Numbered from the stretch's first letter, positions 48,301 to 60,287 are shown. The stretch is 64,000 nt of DNA from Helichrysum umbraculigerum (GCA_949592205.1 CATIUR010000006.1:12727001-12791000), one strand, 5' to 3'. The notes: generated by a model not told the origin, from the sequence alone. Numbers and translations: made by a program.

Positions 48301-48802
48301 TTGCCCTTGTGGCAAGAAATACAGTCATCCTTTAAAGAAAAAGACTGTTTTGGAACTCCATTTACCAAATCATTCTTTATTAGAAAATTCATTTTGCGGA
48401 AATGAATATGTCCCATTCGTCTGTGCCAAAGAAGTGATTCTTTTTCAGAAGCCTTTGAAAGGAGACAAGTATACTCGTTGGTTGTCTCGACAGTTTGCAT
48501 ATTCAGAACATAGGTATCATCTTTGTGAATGCAGTGGTGTAATTCTAATCACATACTTGTGAAACGCTCAACAAGTTGTGATTAAGTTGCGCCACATAAT
48601 TCACATTCTCAAAGCTAACTCTACCATTTGTTAGCGTTCCACGACCCAAAATCGTTCCTCCTGTATCTCCAGCAAAGGCAACATATCCTCCTGCGAATGG
48701 TTTAATATCCACAAGAAGTGACACATCGCCGGTCATGTGTCGCGAGCAGCCACTGTCCATATACCATTTACTATCTCTCACACGTTCAGACTGCTGCAAC
48801 AC
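45355..48802 (-). pseudogene. pol: C1 pol (protease, integrase, RT, RNase H), several lesions
   Basis: Copia order on the minus strand. Protease active site MDSGCSRHM lies near 48755. A frameshift between 48545 and 48500 follows LLSVSQVCD. Integrase has HHCC (HRRMGHIHFRKM, CISCHKGKLHKKSH) and the D-D-E core (HMDLFGPIS, RSDNGTEFKN, QQNGVAERKN). A long Pro/Ser/Thr linker with an acidic patch precedes RT (GTRWVYRNKMDD, QLDVKSAFLYGQVD, ALYGLHQAPRLW). A TAA at 46281-46283 replaces the Tyr before VDDIIFG. RNase H (YSDSDHGGCSLDKK, STAEAKYVAAASC) lies after another frameshift near 45905. A final stop at 45511 precedes the last recognisable codons (ADLFTKAI). Confidence 0.9.
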
Positions 48803-48817
48803 ACAAAAGTAAGGAGA

Positions 48818-50200
48818 TTAGTGAGAAACGGTGACCAAAGCCTTTACAGACTTAGGTACACCGAAGTCATCAACAATAATCATATCAGATAGAATTTTAT
48901 TTTTTAACAAATCAGAATTTTCATCTGATGAGTTATTGTTGACGACTTTAGAGTCAACAGAAGACTCTTTTCTTTTCCAAACTTTAGAAGGTTCGGAAAT
49001 TGGTTTAGATGTAATGTCAGGCTTTTGTTTTAGCAAAGGTTTTTGCCCAACATTACTTTGCTTCTCAACCGGCTTGGGAGAGTTGGAATAATGCCTAGGT
49101 GGAGATTGTGAAAACGAATTTCTGTAAAAAGAAGTCCTGGGCATATCTCTCCTATAGCGTTGATTAGAGAGCTTGGGACAATCACGGATTAAATGTCCCT
49201 GTTTCTTGCAATAGAAATAGGAATGCTTCTCAACAAAAGGTTGAGGCTGAGGATTTACCGAAGGAGGTGGAGAAGCATTTCTAGAACATGCACATTTTGT
49301 ACAAGTTTTAAATGGTGCTTTCTCAGGTTGAATGGTTGAAGTAGAGAGTTTGTTATGAGAAACTTTATCATTATTAACATTTGAACTTCGTTTCAAAATC
49401 TTTACAGGTGTTTGTAAAGTTTGAGAATTCTCATTTTAAACCTTCTCTTTTCCTTTTTGAACCTTAACCTCAGGTTCATTTTGCAAAACTACCATTTCAG
49501 TTTTAACTTCAACCTTTTTAACCGTAGGATACTCCTGTTCAGTAATATCCTCAATCTCAACGACCTCCTCTACACTAACTGGATGTGTACTCCTAGACTT
49601 AACAAAAGTATTCAAGGGATACTCTGACCGTTTAGTTTTCTCCTTTGCCTGCCTTTTGGGATTGGATTTAGCTTCTTTAGACTTTGTAGCTGGCCATGAT
49701 GAGTAGTCAGCTACAAGTTCTTCGGTGCCTTCCGTAACAGGCAGAGGATAGTGATTAGTAGGAGGTGGGACTGAGTTATACCCCAGTCCTGCCTTACTAC
49801 TTGTATCCGTCCTTTGCTTGTTAACGATTTCATCGAAAACGTCAAGAGACTCTGAGAAACTTGAGATTTTTCTATTAAAATTTACAGACTGAGACTTTAA
49901 TTCAGAAAGTTCTATATTCAACAAATCAATTTCTGTTAGATAACTTTTAATAGCATCTTGTTGACTAAAGACTTTTGCTTTATAAGTCTGAGTGTCTAAC
50001 TTATGAGCCTCAATTTGCTTATCATAAAGTTTTTCGTTTGCTTTTAAAAACTTATTTGACTCAGTAAGTTTAACAACCTTTTCTCTCAAGTCTTCATTAT
50101 CTATTTGAAAACATTTTAAAGAAGTTTCCAATTTAATACGGGATATACAAGTAACAGGTTCTTCAGGTTCACCATGTACCTCATTTGTGAGGTGAGCCAT
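48818..50200 (-). pseudogene. C1 gag-protease linker region with coiled coil and second zinc motif
   Basis: One frame with a single TAA near 49436. The first 130 residues are coiled-coil-like (DNEDLREKVVKLTESNKFLK, QQDAIKSYLTEIDLLNIE), followed by a charged Lys/Glu segment and a zinc-like FYCKKQGHLIRDC that has lost its first Cys. This region joins gag to protease in the same frame as the protease, apart from TAG near 48818. Confidence 0.75.
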
Positions 50201-50324
50201 TAGACATTGTTGATACTGCTGAGCTTGAGCGCTCTAGTCAAGATTTATAGGCTCGAACACAATCAGAGCATCAGAAGCTCCAGTCTTCGGTACATCCTTT
50301 TCAGGAGTCTTGGGAGGAGATGGT

Positions 50325-51527
50325 TTAGTGAGACCTGATGGTGGCATCTTTGGTTTCTCACATTCTCGAGCAAAGTGTCCCAAGTTCTGGCAGTTGTAGC
50401 AACGAACCTTGCTCTTATCAAAACCGAAACCAGATTAACCCTCTCTTTCCAAACTCTTGCGTCCCGTTCTCTGAAAGAATTTATGTACCCTTCTCGTGAT
50501 CATGGCGATATTCCAATTCAGATCCATCTGTTCAAGATCATCATCATCCAGCTGGCCATATTTGTCAATTCCAGAGTGGTGTTTGGTTGTGAAACCAAAT
50601 CCTTGTAAGAGCTCAGGAAAGCTGTATAGATGGCAGCTTGCTCTTCAATGGCTGGTGAAATAGGAGTCTGTGCACCTTGAGAAGTGCCAGCAGAACAGAC
50701 TGATGAGTAACCACCGGTGGAGCTTGGTTGAGAAGTGATATCTGACACAAACGCCAATCCACCGGGGCTATTTCCAGAATTTACCTTACCACCATACAAA
50801 GATGGATTTTGTACAAAACCCCCATTCTTACATTCTTTTTTCTTCAACTCCCTAGCATGTGCTTGGAGTATCCTAACCAATTCGTCCAATTTCCACGTAG
50901 CCAACTCTTGATTTTCCTTTAACATCTGAACCTTGACATCCCAAGCTTTAGGTAGTGCATCCAAAAGCTTTTTATTAATTTCAAGTTCCGTAAAGGTATA
51001 ACCACCTTCAAGCAACTCACCAACCAACTGGGTGTATCTTGTGAATAAACCAGTTGCGGTCTCATTAGGCATAATATTAAAGAGATCGTATTGTTTCTTA
51101 ATCAATTCTAACCTTGCCTCTTTTATTTCTCATTACCACCGCACCGAAGCTCAATTGCCTTCCAAAGATCATAGGCAATATCATGTAGTTTAAACATACG
51201 CAGAACATCTGGAGTTAAGGCCATCTTTATTGCTGAAAGACATTTGCGTTCAGTATCATACTCCTTACGTTTCTCAGGAGTCATAGCCTTATAAGTCTTA
51301 GGTGGAGGAATGCCACGATAATTTCCATCAGCTAATGGTCTTTCATATCGTTCAGTAAGTGGACCCCATAATTTCAGACAATGGAAGTCAACATACTGCT
51401 CAAAACGTGATCTCCAATATGTATAGTCTAAATTAGCAGTAAAAACGGGAGGTTTACTACTGCTTCCCACATCATTATTCTGTTTAATCATTTCCCTAAT
51501 GCTTAGAATAGTTTCCCTATCCGACAT
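50325..51527 (-). pseudogene. gag: C1 gag
   Basis: Likely start MSDRETILSIREMI at 51527. The N-terminal part (VFTANLDYTYWRSRFEQYVD, RKCLSAIKMALTPDVLRMFK) is followed by a frameshift at about 51110. The UBN2-like part (LFTRYTQLVGELLEGGYTF, DALPKAWDVKVQMLKEN) lies in 51105-50518. The CCHC knuckle CYNCQNLGHFAREC is readable near 50400 in a further frame. At least two frameshifts prevent a complete product. The organisation matches the intact gag at 36167-38488 but the sequences are clearly different. Confidence 0.85.
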
Positions 51528-51557
51528 TGTAGTATCTTTAAAAAAAATTACAAACAA

Positions 51558-52086
51558 TCTGAAACTAGCGACAATGAAGCTAATGTCGCTGAAAAATCAA
51601 CAACGTCGTAGAGGATGTCGCAGAAAGCCGATAATTCAATTAAGAATCCGAAAAATGCGACGTAGACAATAACATCGCTACTCAATGTCGCAGATGAACA
51701 CAACGTCGCAACGAGATGTCGCAACGCATTGTCGCAGTAACCAATTAAGGTCAAAGTAGCGAAGTCAAAAACAACGTCGCAACTCAATGTCGCAAAGACC
51801 AAAATTAGGTCAGATAAATGATGTCGCAGTCGACCTCGCTGTTAATGTCGCAGCTAACGTCGCAAAGTCGCAAACAGCTTCGGCCAACAACCCTAATTCG
51901 CGAAAAATCAAACCCTAATCGATTTCCACGAATTCCAAACGAACAAACCCTTAAATATTTCCCAGAAAACGCAATCTTCAACCTGTAAACACTGAAAAAC
52001 ACGAAAAAAGCACACAAAAAAACAATATGATTAATCGTTAGTAAAATCAAAAACTCGATCCGATGCTCCAAAAACGAGCCCCCGAG
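51558..52086 (-). other. C1 leader with GCGAC/GTCGC array
   Basis: Noncoding leader between primer site and gag. About twenty GTCGC/GCGAC-type motifs lie in 51565-51875, often as AATGTCGCA or ACGTCGCA. Confidence 0.8.
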
Positions 52087-52098
52087 GCTCTGATACCA
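52087..52098 (-). promoter_or_regulatory. C1 primer binding site (initiator tRNA-Met)
   Basis: The minus strand reads TGGTATCAGAGC two bases inside the 5' LTR. Confidence 0.93.
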
Positions 52099-52100
52099 GT

Positions 52101-52518
52101 TGATAGTCCCTTACGGCGATCTTGATCGAGTCACACAATTCAATTGAATGCGGAATCAACAATTGAACATTAACACAAACGAATCAATCAATCAAACAAA
52201 CCCAATATTAACGTATTCAAATACTTGTTTATTGATATTGACCAACTAGCTTACAGGGATTTTCGACTAATTGCGTTTAGGGTTATTCGTCAACCCTAAA
52301 CCTGATTACAAAACGTGTTTATATACTAAACACTGAATCCTGCGACGTTGCAGACAACGTCGTAGGCCCAGGCCCATGCGACATAGACAATGTCGTAGGC
52401 CCAGCTAACTGACGTCGCATGTGCGACATTACAGACAACGTCGCACAAGTCAGTAATCCTAATTACAATTAAAAATACGAGCTAGACCAACTGACAGACA
52501 CACTAACATGCACCAACA
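52101..52518 (-). repeat. C1 5' LTR
   Basis: 418 bp direct repeat of 31113-31503 with 27 extra bases inside the GCGAC/GTCGC cluster. AAAAT follows. Confidence 0.93.
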
Positions 52519-54187
52519 AAAATGACCGCCCCCAGCTCTAAGTCTTGAGTTGTATAGTTTTTCTCAAGAACTTTTAGTTGACGAGACGCGTAGGCAATAA
52601 CTTTGTCATTTTGCATTAATACGCAACCCAATCCCTGATGCGAAGCATCGCAGTAGACAACAAAATTTTCTACCCCTTCAGGTAATGACAGGATGAGTGC
52701 GGTACTCAGTTTCTGTTTCAACAGTTGGAAGGCGTTTTCTTGCCTCTCGCCCCCAATCAAATTTCTTGTCTTTTTGAGTTAGATTGGTGAGGGGCTGGGC
52801 TATTTTTGAAAAGTTCTCGATGAATCGTCGGTAATAGCCAGCTAGGCCAAGAAATTGTCATACTTCGGTTGGGGTTTTCAGGGCTTTCCAGTTTTTAATC
52901 GCCTCGATTTTGGATGGGTCCACGTGAATTCCTTTATCATTTATCACATGACCAAGGAAATGAACCTCTCGCATCCAAAATTCACAATTAGAGAACTTTG
53001 CATACAACTTCTCTTTCTTAAGTAGTTTGAGGATGAGTTTCAAATGTTGTTCGTGATCTTCTTTCGTTCGTGAGTATACTAGGATGTCGTCGATAAATAC
53101 GATGATGAACTTATCGAGGTAGGGTTTGCATACTCAATTCATGATATCCATGAATACTGCTGGCGCGTTTGTTAGTCTGAAAGGCATGACTAGGAACTCG
53201 TAGTGATCATAACGAGTCTTGAACGCGGTTTTAGGTACATCCTCTTCTCGAACTTTCAGCTGATGATAACCTGACCGTAGATCGATTTTCGAGTAGAAGC
53301 TCGACCCTTGCAGTTGGTCAAACAGGTCATCGATGCGAGGTAACGGATATCAGTTTTTGATAGTTACCTTGTTCAGTTCCCGATAATCTATGCACATTCG
53401 CATGGATCCATCCTTCTTCTTGACAAACAAAACCTGAGCTCCCCAAGGCGAAAAGCTCGGTTGGATGAATCCTAAGTCTAGGAGCTCTTGCAACTGTGTA
53501 GACAGCTCCTGCATCTCTGGGGGAGCTAGATGATAAGGTGCATGGGCGATTGGTGTGGCTCCAGGCACCAGATCGATGTGAAACTCGACTTGTCGCTGGG
53601 GTGGTAATCCTGGTAATTCTTCAGGAAACACTCTGGGTAGTCACGTACGATAGGCACATCGTCTATACTAAGCTCCTCGGGCTTCTTTTCCACAATGTGT
53701 GCCAAAAATGCTTGGTATTCCTTTTCAGAGATACTTACTGGCCTTCATGCAAGTAATCATTTTCACGGCACTTTTTTCGTTTCTCCCCTCGTACTACCAA
53801 AGTTTCTCCTGTCAGTAGCGGTATACGTACCAACTTCTCGAAACATACGATCTCAGCGCGGTGATTCGACAACCAGTCCATACAGACTACGATGTCGAAA
53901 CTTCCCAACTTAACCGGTAGTAAGTCTATTTCGAAGAGATGACCTTCTAGCTCTAGGGTGCATCCCGGTACTATTTCTCCTGACTCGATCAACTCACCAT
54001 CGGCTAATTCTATAGTGTATTTGTTATCTAGCTTACGGGATTCAAGTTTTAATAGTGGTCTAAATTCAGTAGACACAAAACTTAAATCAGCACCCGAATC
54101 TATTAACACAGAGGCATAATGGTGGTTTATGAGAAACGTACAAGTGACGGTGTTAGAGTCCTGACGTGCCTCTTGTGCTCTGATCAC
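52519..54187 (-). pseudogene. pol: G2 pol, protease, RT and first half of RNase H
   Basis: Minus strand. Aspartic protease IDSGADLSFVS lies near 54095. The PR-RT linker (FPEELPGLPPQRQVEF) and RT follow, with WGAQVLFVKKKDGSMRMCID, KTRYDHYEFLVMPF and the catalytic FIDDILVYS near 53080. RNase H YCDASHQGLGCVL lies near 52660, with DLELGAVIF at the C1 insertion point. Stops occur at about 53350 (KN-YPLPRIDD), 53135 (MN-VCKPYLD) and 52858 (TEV-QFLGLAG). All three are TGA where relatives have Arg, consistent with CGA to TGA. A frameshift occurs near 52760. Confidence 0.88.
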
Positions 54188-54332
54188 GAATGCCCTTCCT
54201 TGAGCCGGTTGATTGTTGTTGTTGGCTCAGTTGTTGTTGTTACCACGATTGTTGGTGTTTTGATTGTTGTTGTTGCGGCCTTGGTTATTATTGTGGTTTT
54301 GGTTGTTCTGGTTGTTGAGTTTGGGGCATCGG
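54188..54332 (-). pseudogene. G2 gag-pol junction, Asn-rich tract
   Basis: The minus strand encodes a poly-Asn/Gln tract (NNQNNQNHNNNQGRN) with one TGA, between the second zinc knuckle and protease. S2 is inserted at its start. Confidence 0.7.
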
Positions 54333-56546
54333 TGTCACACCCCGTCTAAAGCGGAAACAACGGGATATAACCATGATAGGATCACAACACATTATCATAA
54401 AGAATACTAAATGAAATAAAATATTCAATGTGTCATGATGTCAATAACATGAAAAATGGTTCATGTCATGCATACATATCAACAAGGAATGAATGTCAAA
54501 CAAACACAATAATTAAACCAAATGTCTAGGCAAACCGCCTCCACAATTTAAACAAGTCATAGCATAAGTCTTGACAATACTCAATGCAACCTATGTGGTC
54601 CACTAAGCTTTCTTGTCCTCGCTCTTAGTCCCACTAGTACTTCCTGAAAAGATATGCTCAAAAGTGTCAACACAATGGTTGGTGAGTTCCGCAGGTTTAT
54701 AAATGACACAAAATAAATATTTGATGTGATAAAGATACGAGTTAGGACAATGCAATGAAAATGTACACATAAGTGAAATAATGTAAATGAAACACCTCAA
54801 CACACTGTCATCACTCCACGAAGAAGTATGACCAAACAAACCCTTTGAATGCAGTAGCTACCCATAATGGCTTTAATGTATACATAACGTATAACATTAG
54901 GTACTAAGGCCTTGTAAAACAACATGGCTTTAATGTATACCAAGAATAATGTATACATCAGGTACTCACTCCCGAAAGAGCAAGGCCTTACAATGATAAT
55001 GAATCCAACAACCAAATGCACATACTTCACATAGTGTCATACATTTCATGCAAATGTCCAAAAATGAAAACAAATACGTTTCACAGCAGAAAATGGTAAT
55101 AAAACCTACGAGCATACTTTTTCCCCAATTTGAAAATAAGTAAGAAAATGGGGCCACGAAAACTCACCTTGATTAACAAAGCAAATATCGTCCCAAAATG
55201 AATCCACCAAATAGTACTTCAATCTACAAGTAAATTTATATAGATTAATAACCTAAACAAAACTTTACCTTTTTATTATATCCTAGTTGATTTGTCAAGT
55301 TTGTACACGCTAACCTTTTCAAAACCATAAAATTTAATATCATTTGCCTTACAATAGAAAAGGTAATCTTAAAAATTATCCCTTAACAATTAGAGTAATA
55401 TTAATTCATATTCTCGATCCCCTTCACTTTATATATTAAAAAAAAATCGCATGGCAAGTTTGTTTTATCAAACATATCATCAATCACTAGATTACGCGAT
55501 TGACAACAAACCTCAATTCACAATGAAAAAGAGTCATTTGTTTATAGTTGCTTTGGCATTAAATAATTCTTGAATTCTTGTTTCATACTCCATACTTTAC
55601 ATTGAACATTTTAGCTCACCGGTTACCAAAGTTAATCTTAAAAACGTTTACGCAAGAAGATTTCGATCGATTTCATGTATAAGTTTAAAGAATACTTATT
55701 ATGTTTTCATAATTTTCTCAATTAAATACTCGTTAGATACACCATTTTTTACTTCATGAAAACAGGTTTGTAACTAACTTAAGGACAGCGAGCTTAGACA
55801 TCGATAACAAGGACTCGATCCAAAGTTTTTCAGAAAATTCGGATTTCACTACAGCAGTTTACTAAATAATTTTTATAAAATAATCTGTTTAGTTTTAGAG
55901 GCCGAAACCTCGGGTTTTCTTATGTAAAATTTCGAGATCTACAACTTTCGTGTTTAAGCCGAAGTCTGAAAACTAACGCAGATAGGTCAAAACGGCCGTT
56001 TATTACTACTACGAAAATCTGACAGAAATTGCGATTAACGGTATATAACTTTCGAATTCGAAACATCTTAACTCGACATATATTTCTTCCAAACATATAA
56101 ATTGACCCTAACATATATCAATTCAGAAAAACAAATAAAAATAATTGATTAGGGTTTATGAAAAATACCTACACGAGTACACGAACGAGAATACACGGAA
56201 GCAAGACACGAATTCGATTTGATGACTTCGTTTCTTGATGTTTCGGTCGACACACACAAATACAAACCCCAGAACGAATTTAGTGTAGCTGCCAAAAAGT
56301 ATTTAGGGTTTAATTGTAGTTTATCTTTATAGGTATATATTTACTTGATGATAAAGTTTAAGAGTTTAGAATGGGTTTTGTTGTTGGGCCGTTTTGGCCT
56401 CACAATTCAGCCACACAGAGGAAAAGCACAAGACATGAATTACATGATAATCATCATTAGTATTATATTATTTATTTTATTTTATTACTTATGTTACCCA
56501 CCGATTCACTCTTTTATTATTATTATAATTATAATTATAGTTAAAC

Positions 56547-56586
<40 letters not shown>

Positions 56587-56911
56587 CTATTATTATTACC
56601 TATTATTAGATGATGATGATAACGATATATCAGCATATATTATTATCATTACTTTATTTATTTTATTATAATTATCATCATAATTATTATTACCATTATT
56701 ATTTTTATATTTAATCTTTTGTTTTTATATTTAAATTAATCCCGCACGAACAATATTCGGTCAGTTGGTATTATATGAAAAACTGAATTTTCTCAAAAAT
56801 GAGAATACGAAATATTGAATAATCCTTCATCTAATTCACGAATTCGAATACAAATAGGAAATGATTGTAGAAAACGAACCTAAGAATGGAGTTTTGGTGA
56901 CGGATGTCACA
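54333..56911 (-). mobile_element. S2: solo LTR of the N2 family
   Basis: 2579 bp, starting TGTCACACCCCGTC and ending GGATGTCACA on the plus strand. It is clearly homologous to both N2 LTRs but diverged. The TSD ATCGG is perfect (54328-54332 and 56912-56916). No internal sequence remains. On the minus strand it has a donor GTGTAGGTAT at 56168/56167 and a candidate mini-exon 55223-55168 before GTGAGTTTTCG. A (TTA)n run lies at 56510-56595. Confidence 0.9.
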
Positions 56912-58014
56912 ATCGGTTCCGGAAATGTCTTAGGTCACCACATTAAAAACACCATGTGTTTTGTCGTTCGTTGTTTGCTCGAGGGGGAGGGTTGGCTTTA
57001 CAGCTTTGAGCTGTGTGGCCCCATGACTTACAATTATTGTAGTAGGTACATCCGCCCTCATGGTGTCTACTACACTTATCACACTTGGGCTTGCTACCTA
57101 GGTATGGTTTCGACACAGTAGTGGTGGCAACGTACGCCTTTGGGTTTCCCCCATTTTTCTTGTTTCGCTGACCCTGATGGTCATTACCTCCACTGTTCCA
57201 CTTCCTTTTTGCATTTCTAGAACTACCAGCATCAGTACCACTCAGTTCACATTTCCCTGTCACAACCTTCTTAGTCAACGTCCCCATTCTAACCGCATCA
57301 TCAGTTAAACTGTGTGCCAATGTCACTGCACTTCTGAATGTATCCGGTTTGGATGACATTACCATACTCCTGATTTGTGGCACTAAACCCCAGTTGTACC
57401 GCTCAATGCATTTGTACTCGGGTGTCACCATGTGTGGCACTAGACGTGCTAGTTCTTGAAACTTTGTGGTATATCCGGTGACATCAGCTCCTACCATTTT
57501 GATATCCCACAACTCAGTCTCAATCTTCTGCAACTCACTACGGGGACAGAAATCTTCCAGTATCATATTTTTCAGTACTTCCCATGACATGGAGTGGGTG
57601 GTTTCCCCGTCCAAGAGATTGGACTTGGGCGTTCCACCATGTTAGTGCCTTGTCAGTAAGAGTGCAGGTGACATACTTTACCATGCAATCGCGTGCGCAG
57701 TTGCTGATATCCTGTACAGACTCCATTTTCTCTATCCAATGGACAATGCCTATAGCACCCTCGGTTCCACGAAAGGTGCTTGGTTTGCAAGCAAGGAATG
57801 TCTTGTATGAACACCCTCGTTGGGTACTCATGGGTTCTCCGTTCACCAGAGTCCTTACTCCAGATCCGCTGCCATCATCGTGATTGCGACTTGCCTCATA
57901 CTGGGCAATGCCTTCAGCTACTCGTCGCGCGATAATTTGTTCAGTGGTTTCCTCGTTGTTGGGTGGTGTGGTGTTTCTTCGACTATTCCTAGTAGTTCGT
58001 TGCTTCGGCGGCAT
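56912..58014 (-). pseudogene. gag: G2 gag
   Basis: Start ATG at 58014 (MPPKQRTTRNSRR), ten bases after a splice-acceptor-like CATCGCAG. The capsid part has FRGTEGAIGIVHWIEKMESV and TDKALTWWNAQVQ. A frameshift near 57600 moves the rest to another frame (MSWEVLKNMILEDFCP, FQELARLVPHMVTPEY). The first zinc motif is degenerate (YNNCKSWGHTAQSC). The second (CF-CGDLRHFRNRC) contains a stop and is split by S2, its last Cys and PKL lying at 54332. Typical chromovirus gag, inactive. Confidence 0.87.
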
Positions 58015-58597
58015 GGTTCTGTTCTGCGATGAATAAGATGCAGAGTTTAATGCCGTGTAAGGAATGTGAAGAATGACATTTCACATTGTTTAGTTATTGA
58101 TCAATGGGAAGAGTTAACGATATCTCTGTCACGTATCTTACGACTTTGAAACACCCATATGTACTTAGTATAATATAATCACGTTAGCCAGGCGTCATTA
58201 TATGGTGCTAAATACATACTTCTTTTCATCACCGTTTAACACGATCATGTTCAAATGAATTCAAGACAAGAGTCAACGGTTGAGGTGTAATATGTTTTAA
58301 GAGGCACAAGATGTGATCACAAGAGGTTATCGGTTGGTTTTCGTTCTAACACACATAGATAAATATAAGTAGATTACACTAGTCAACACCAACTATAAAG
58401 AACACGAGATATAAACAAAGCATACGTTATATTATACCATGATTTAAACGTTTACACAAGAGTTTTATACAAAATGGGATGGGATCTCCCATATGCCCAT
58501 CAATTAACAGTTTTATACAAAAGGTGATGGGACTTCCTATATACCCATCAAACAAAAGTAGTTAACCTAACGGAAGTAAGGTAAGCCTAACGTAAGC
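58015..58597 (-). other. G2 spacer between pre-gag ORF and gag
   Basis: Noncoding. It contains the repeated phrase CAAAATGGGATGGGATCTCC / AAAGGTGATGGGACTTCC near 58473 and 58520, and a splice-acceptor-like end at 58024. Confidence 0.55.
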
Positions 58598-59396
58598 CTA
58601 ACGGAAGTAAGGTAGGTACATCCCTACTGCAGTCATCAGTGCTGCCATCATCAAACAAGCTCCAGCTATAATCCCTGCTACTCTCGCGCGTCTCTCGAGC
58701 ATCACCAAACGTGCACGGGTAAACTCAGCAATCTCTCTAGACACAACCATATTACCCTCTGACAAAGTCATAACGCTCAAAAGTGGATGTCATGTCTCCC
58801 TCCAAAATGGAGACATCACTCCTCAGCTCTCTGACATCCACACTCCTACCAGAAGAAATCCTAAACAATGTGTGAATCACCGCAACTAGTGTAGGTACGG
58901 TCAGCTCTAGAGGCTCTCCAGTAAGAGGTATAGGAGATGGTATATGTGAAGACTCTCTGGTCTCATAAGTCGATGGGATGCCCTCAAGAGATCTCCACTC
59001 TCTTAGCAGGTGGGGCATCTAGTCAAAGTGTGTAGCTCTGAGCCTCTTCAGTGGAGGCTCCTCAGGTAATGTCTCAGGCTCAGTCATCGGCGCCTTGCCA
59101 CGGGGCGTTAGTGGTCCTCTGGGAAAGTCTCTGATAACTATCCCAGGAGTCCTCCTCATCACACGTCCGCGTGAAGTCTCCGAGAACTGGTGATGAGTGT
59201 CTGCAGCAGTAGGTGTTATGGCAGGTGTGGTCACGGGTACTGTCGGTGGTACTAAAAGCTCATCGTTGCTGTCATCAGATGTCGCCCTAACATGAACAGA
59301 TGGGCTCTCGAGTGTTGAAGTCGCCCTGCTATCATAGGTATCCTCTGTCGGCTCCTCGTCCGAAGCATACACGTATATCGGAACTTGTCCAGACAT
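58598..59396 (-). pseudogene. G2 pre-gag ORF
   Basis: Starts MSGQVPIYVYASDEEPTEDT at 59396, one base after a strong splice-acceptor-like TTTCTTTTGTCTCAG. It is rich in Ser, Thr, Pro and acidic residues, then has MRRTPGIVIRDFPRGPLTPR and PPLKRLRATHFD. A TAG follows at 59021-59019, in frame with MPHLLREWRSLEG. Near 58765 the frame shifts into a segment with REIAEFTRARLVMLERRARV and a hydrophobic IIAGACLMMAALMTAV stretch that could be a membrane helix. ORFs of this type precede gag in some Asteraceae gypsy elements. Function unknown. Confidence 0.6.
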
Positions 59397-60287
59397 GCTG
59401 AGACAAAAGAAATCGCGTGTGACGTGTTAGGTGTATGCACTTGATGAATTTGTATGGATGCATGAATGTTCTAGCCAAGGCTATATTCTAGGTCTAATCC
59501 GATATCTTCAACAACCAATATCTCCAAGTGTAGAAGCTCTAACCTGCCAAATCATTCCAAGAACATAGAATACTCAACAAAAATCACGGTCTCCCGTTTC
59601 AACCCGCGAGCAATAACTAACTCCCTCGAACACCCATCACTACCGATTACCAAGACGGATGTGGTACCGTTTATTACCATCTACCCAACCGAGAAACCAT
59701 CCTCATGAGCACCGTAACAAACCTCGCATTTTTGCATAACCCAGTCCGTATCAATGAAGTTCCCAAGACATCACGTCCCTACACTCGCAACATTAAACCC
59801 CAAGTTTGATAACGTTCATCTGTTCTTTTGCACGGGATCGCAAAGAATAGTGAACCCGATTCCATAACCCGGATCCCAAAACTCTCTCTGCAACAAACCA
59901 CCAATTGAACCGATCACCAACTCTATTACCGCCGCGGACAATCATCGTTGCAACGCAACCGGCTTCTCGCCGTGTTGTCACGTCACAACCCACCAGACAA
60001 AACGCTAACAAGTTCAATCCGAAAAACAACTCACCGAGTTCGTCGCGATCCAAGAAAACGAGTCTATTGATCTCGATAACATGTTGCAAACAAAACCTAA
60101 AACTGTGCCGTTCCAATTGTTCCCCGCGATTATTATCTTCAACCGAATCTAGATCCACTATGATTATTTGGCCACAATTACCCTAACTCTCCATCTTTCA
60201 ATAAAACCTAATCATCAACAAATAATCTTGATCCTGCTTTCATCCGTCATTGTTCCTAATTGCTCAACCTTGAGCTCTGATACAAGT
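59397..60287 (-). other. Leader-like region right of G2, unassigned
   Basis: The left part is probably G2 leader. Bases 59793-60158 hold a 121-codon minus-strand frame (MDLDSVEDNNRGEQLERHSF) of comparatively CpG-rich composition that I cannot assign. A GCTCTGATACA motif at 60274-60284 resembles a primer binding site with one mismatch on the minus strand. No G2 5' LTR is visible. Confidence 0.45.

Larger units (their letters stand above)
31113..52518 (-). mobile_element. C1: Sirevirus-like Copia element with extra ORF
   Basis: Minus-strand element with 391- and 418-bp LTRs (31113-31503 and 52101-52518), TSD AAAAT (31108-31112 and 52519-52523) and a primer site for initiator tRNA-Met (52098-52087). 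Gag, PR, IN, RT and RNase H follow in Copia order. An additional large ORF lies between pol and the 3' LTR, as in the Sirevirus/SIRE group. Without its two nested insertions it is about 12.7 kb. It also carries repeated GCGAC/GTCGC motifs in LTR, leader and spacer. LTR divergence is about 2.5% by eye. Confidence 0.88.
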
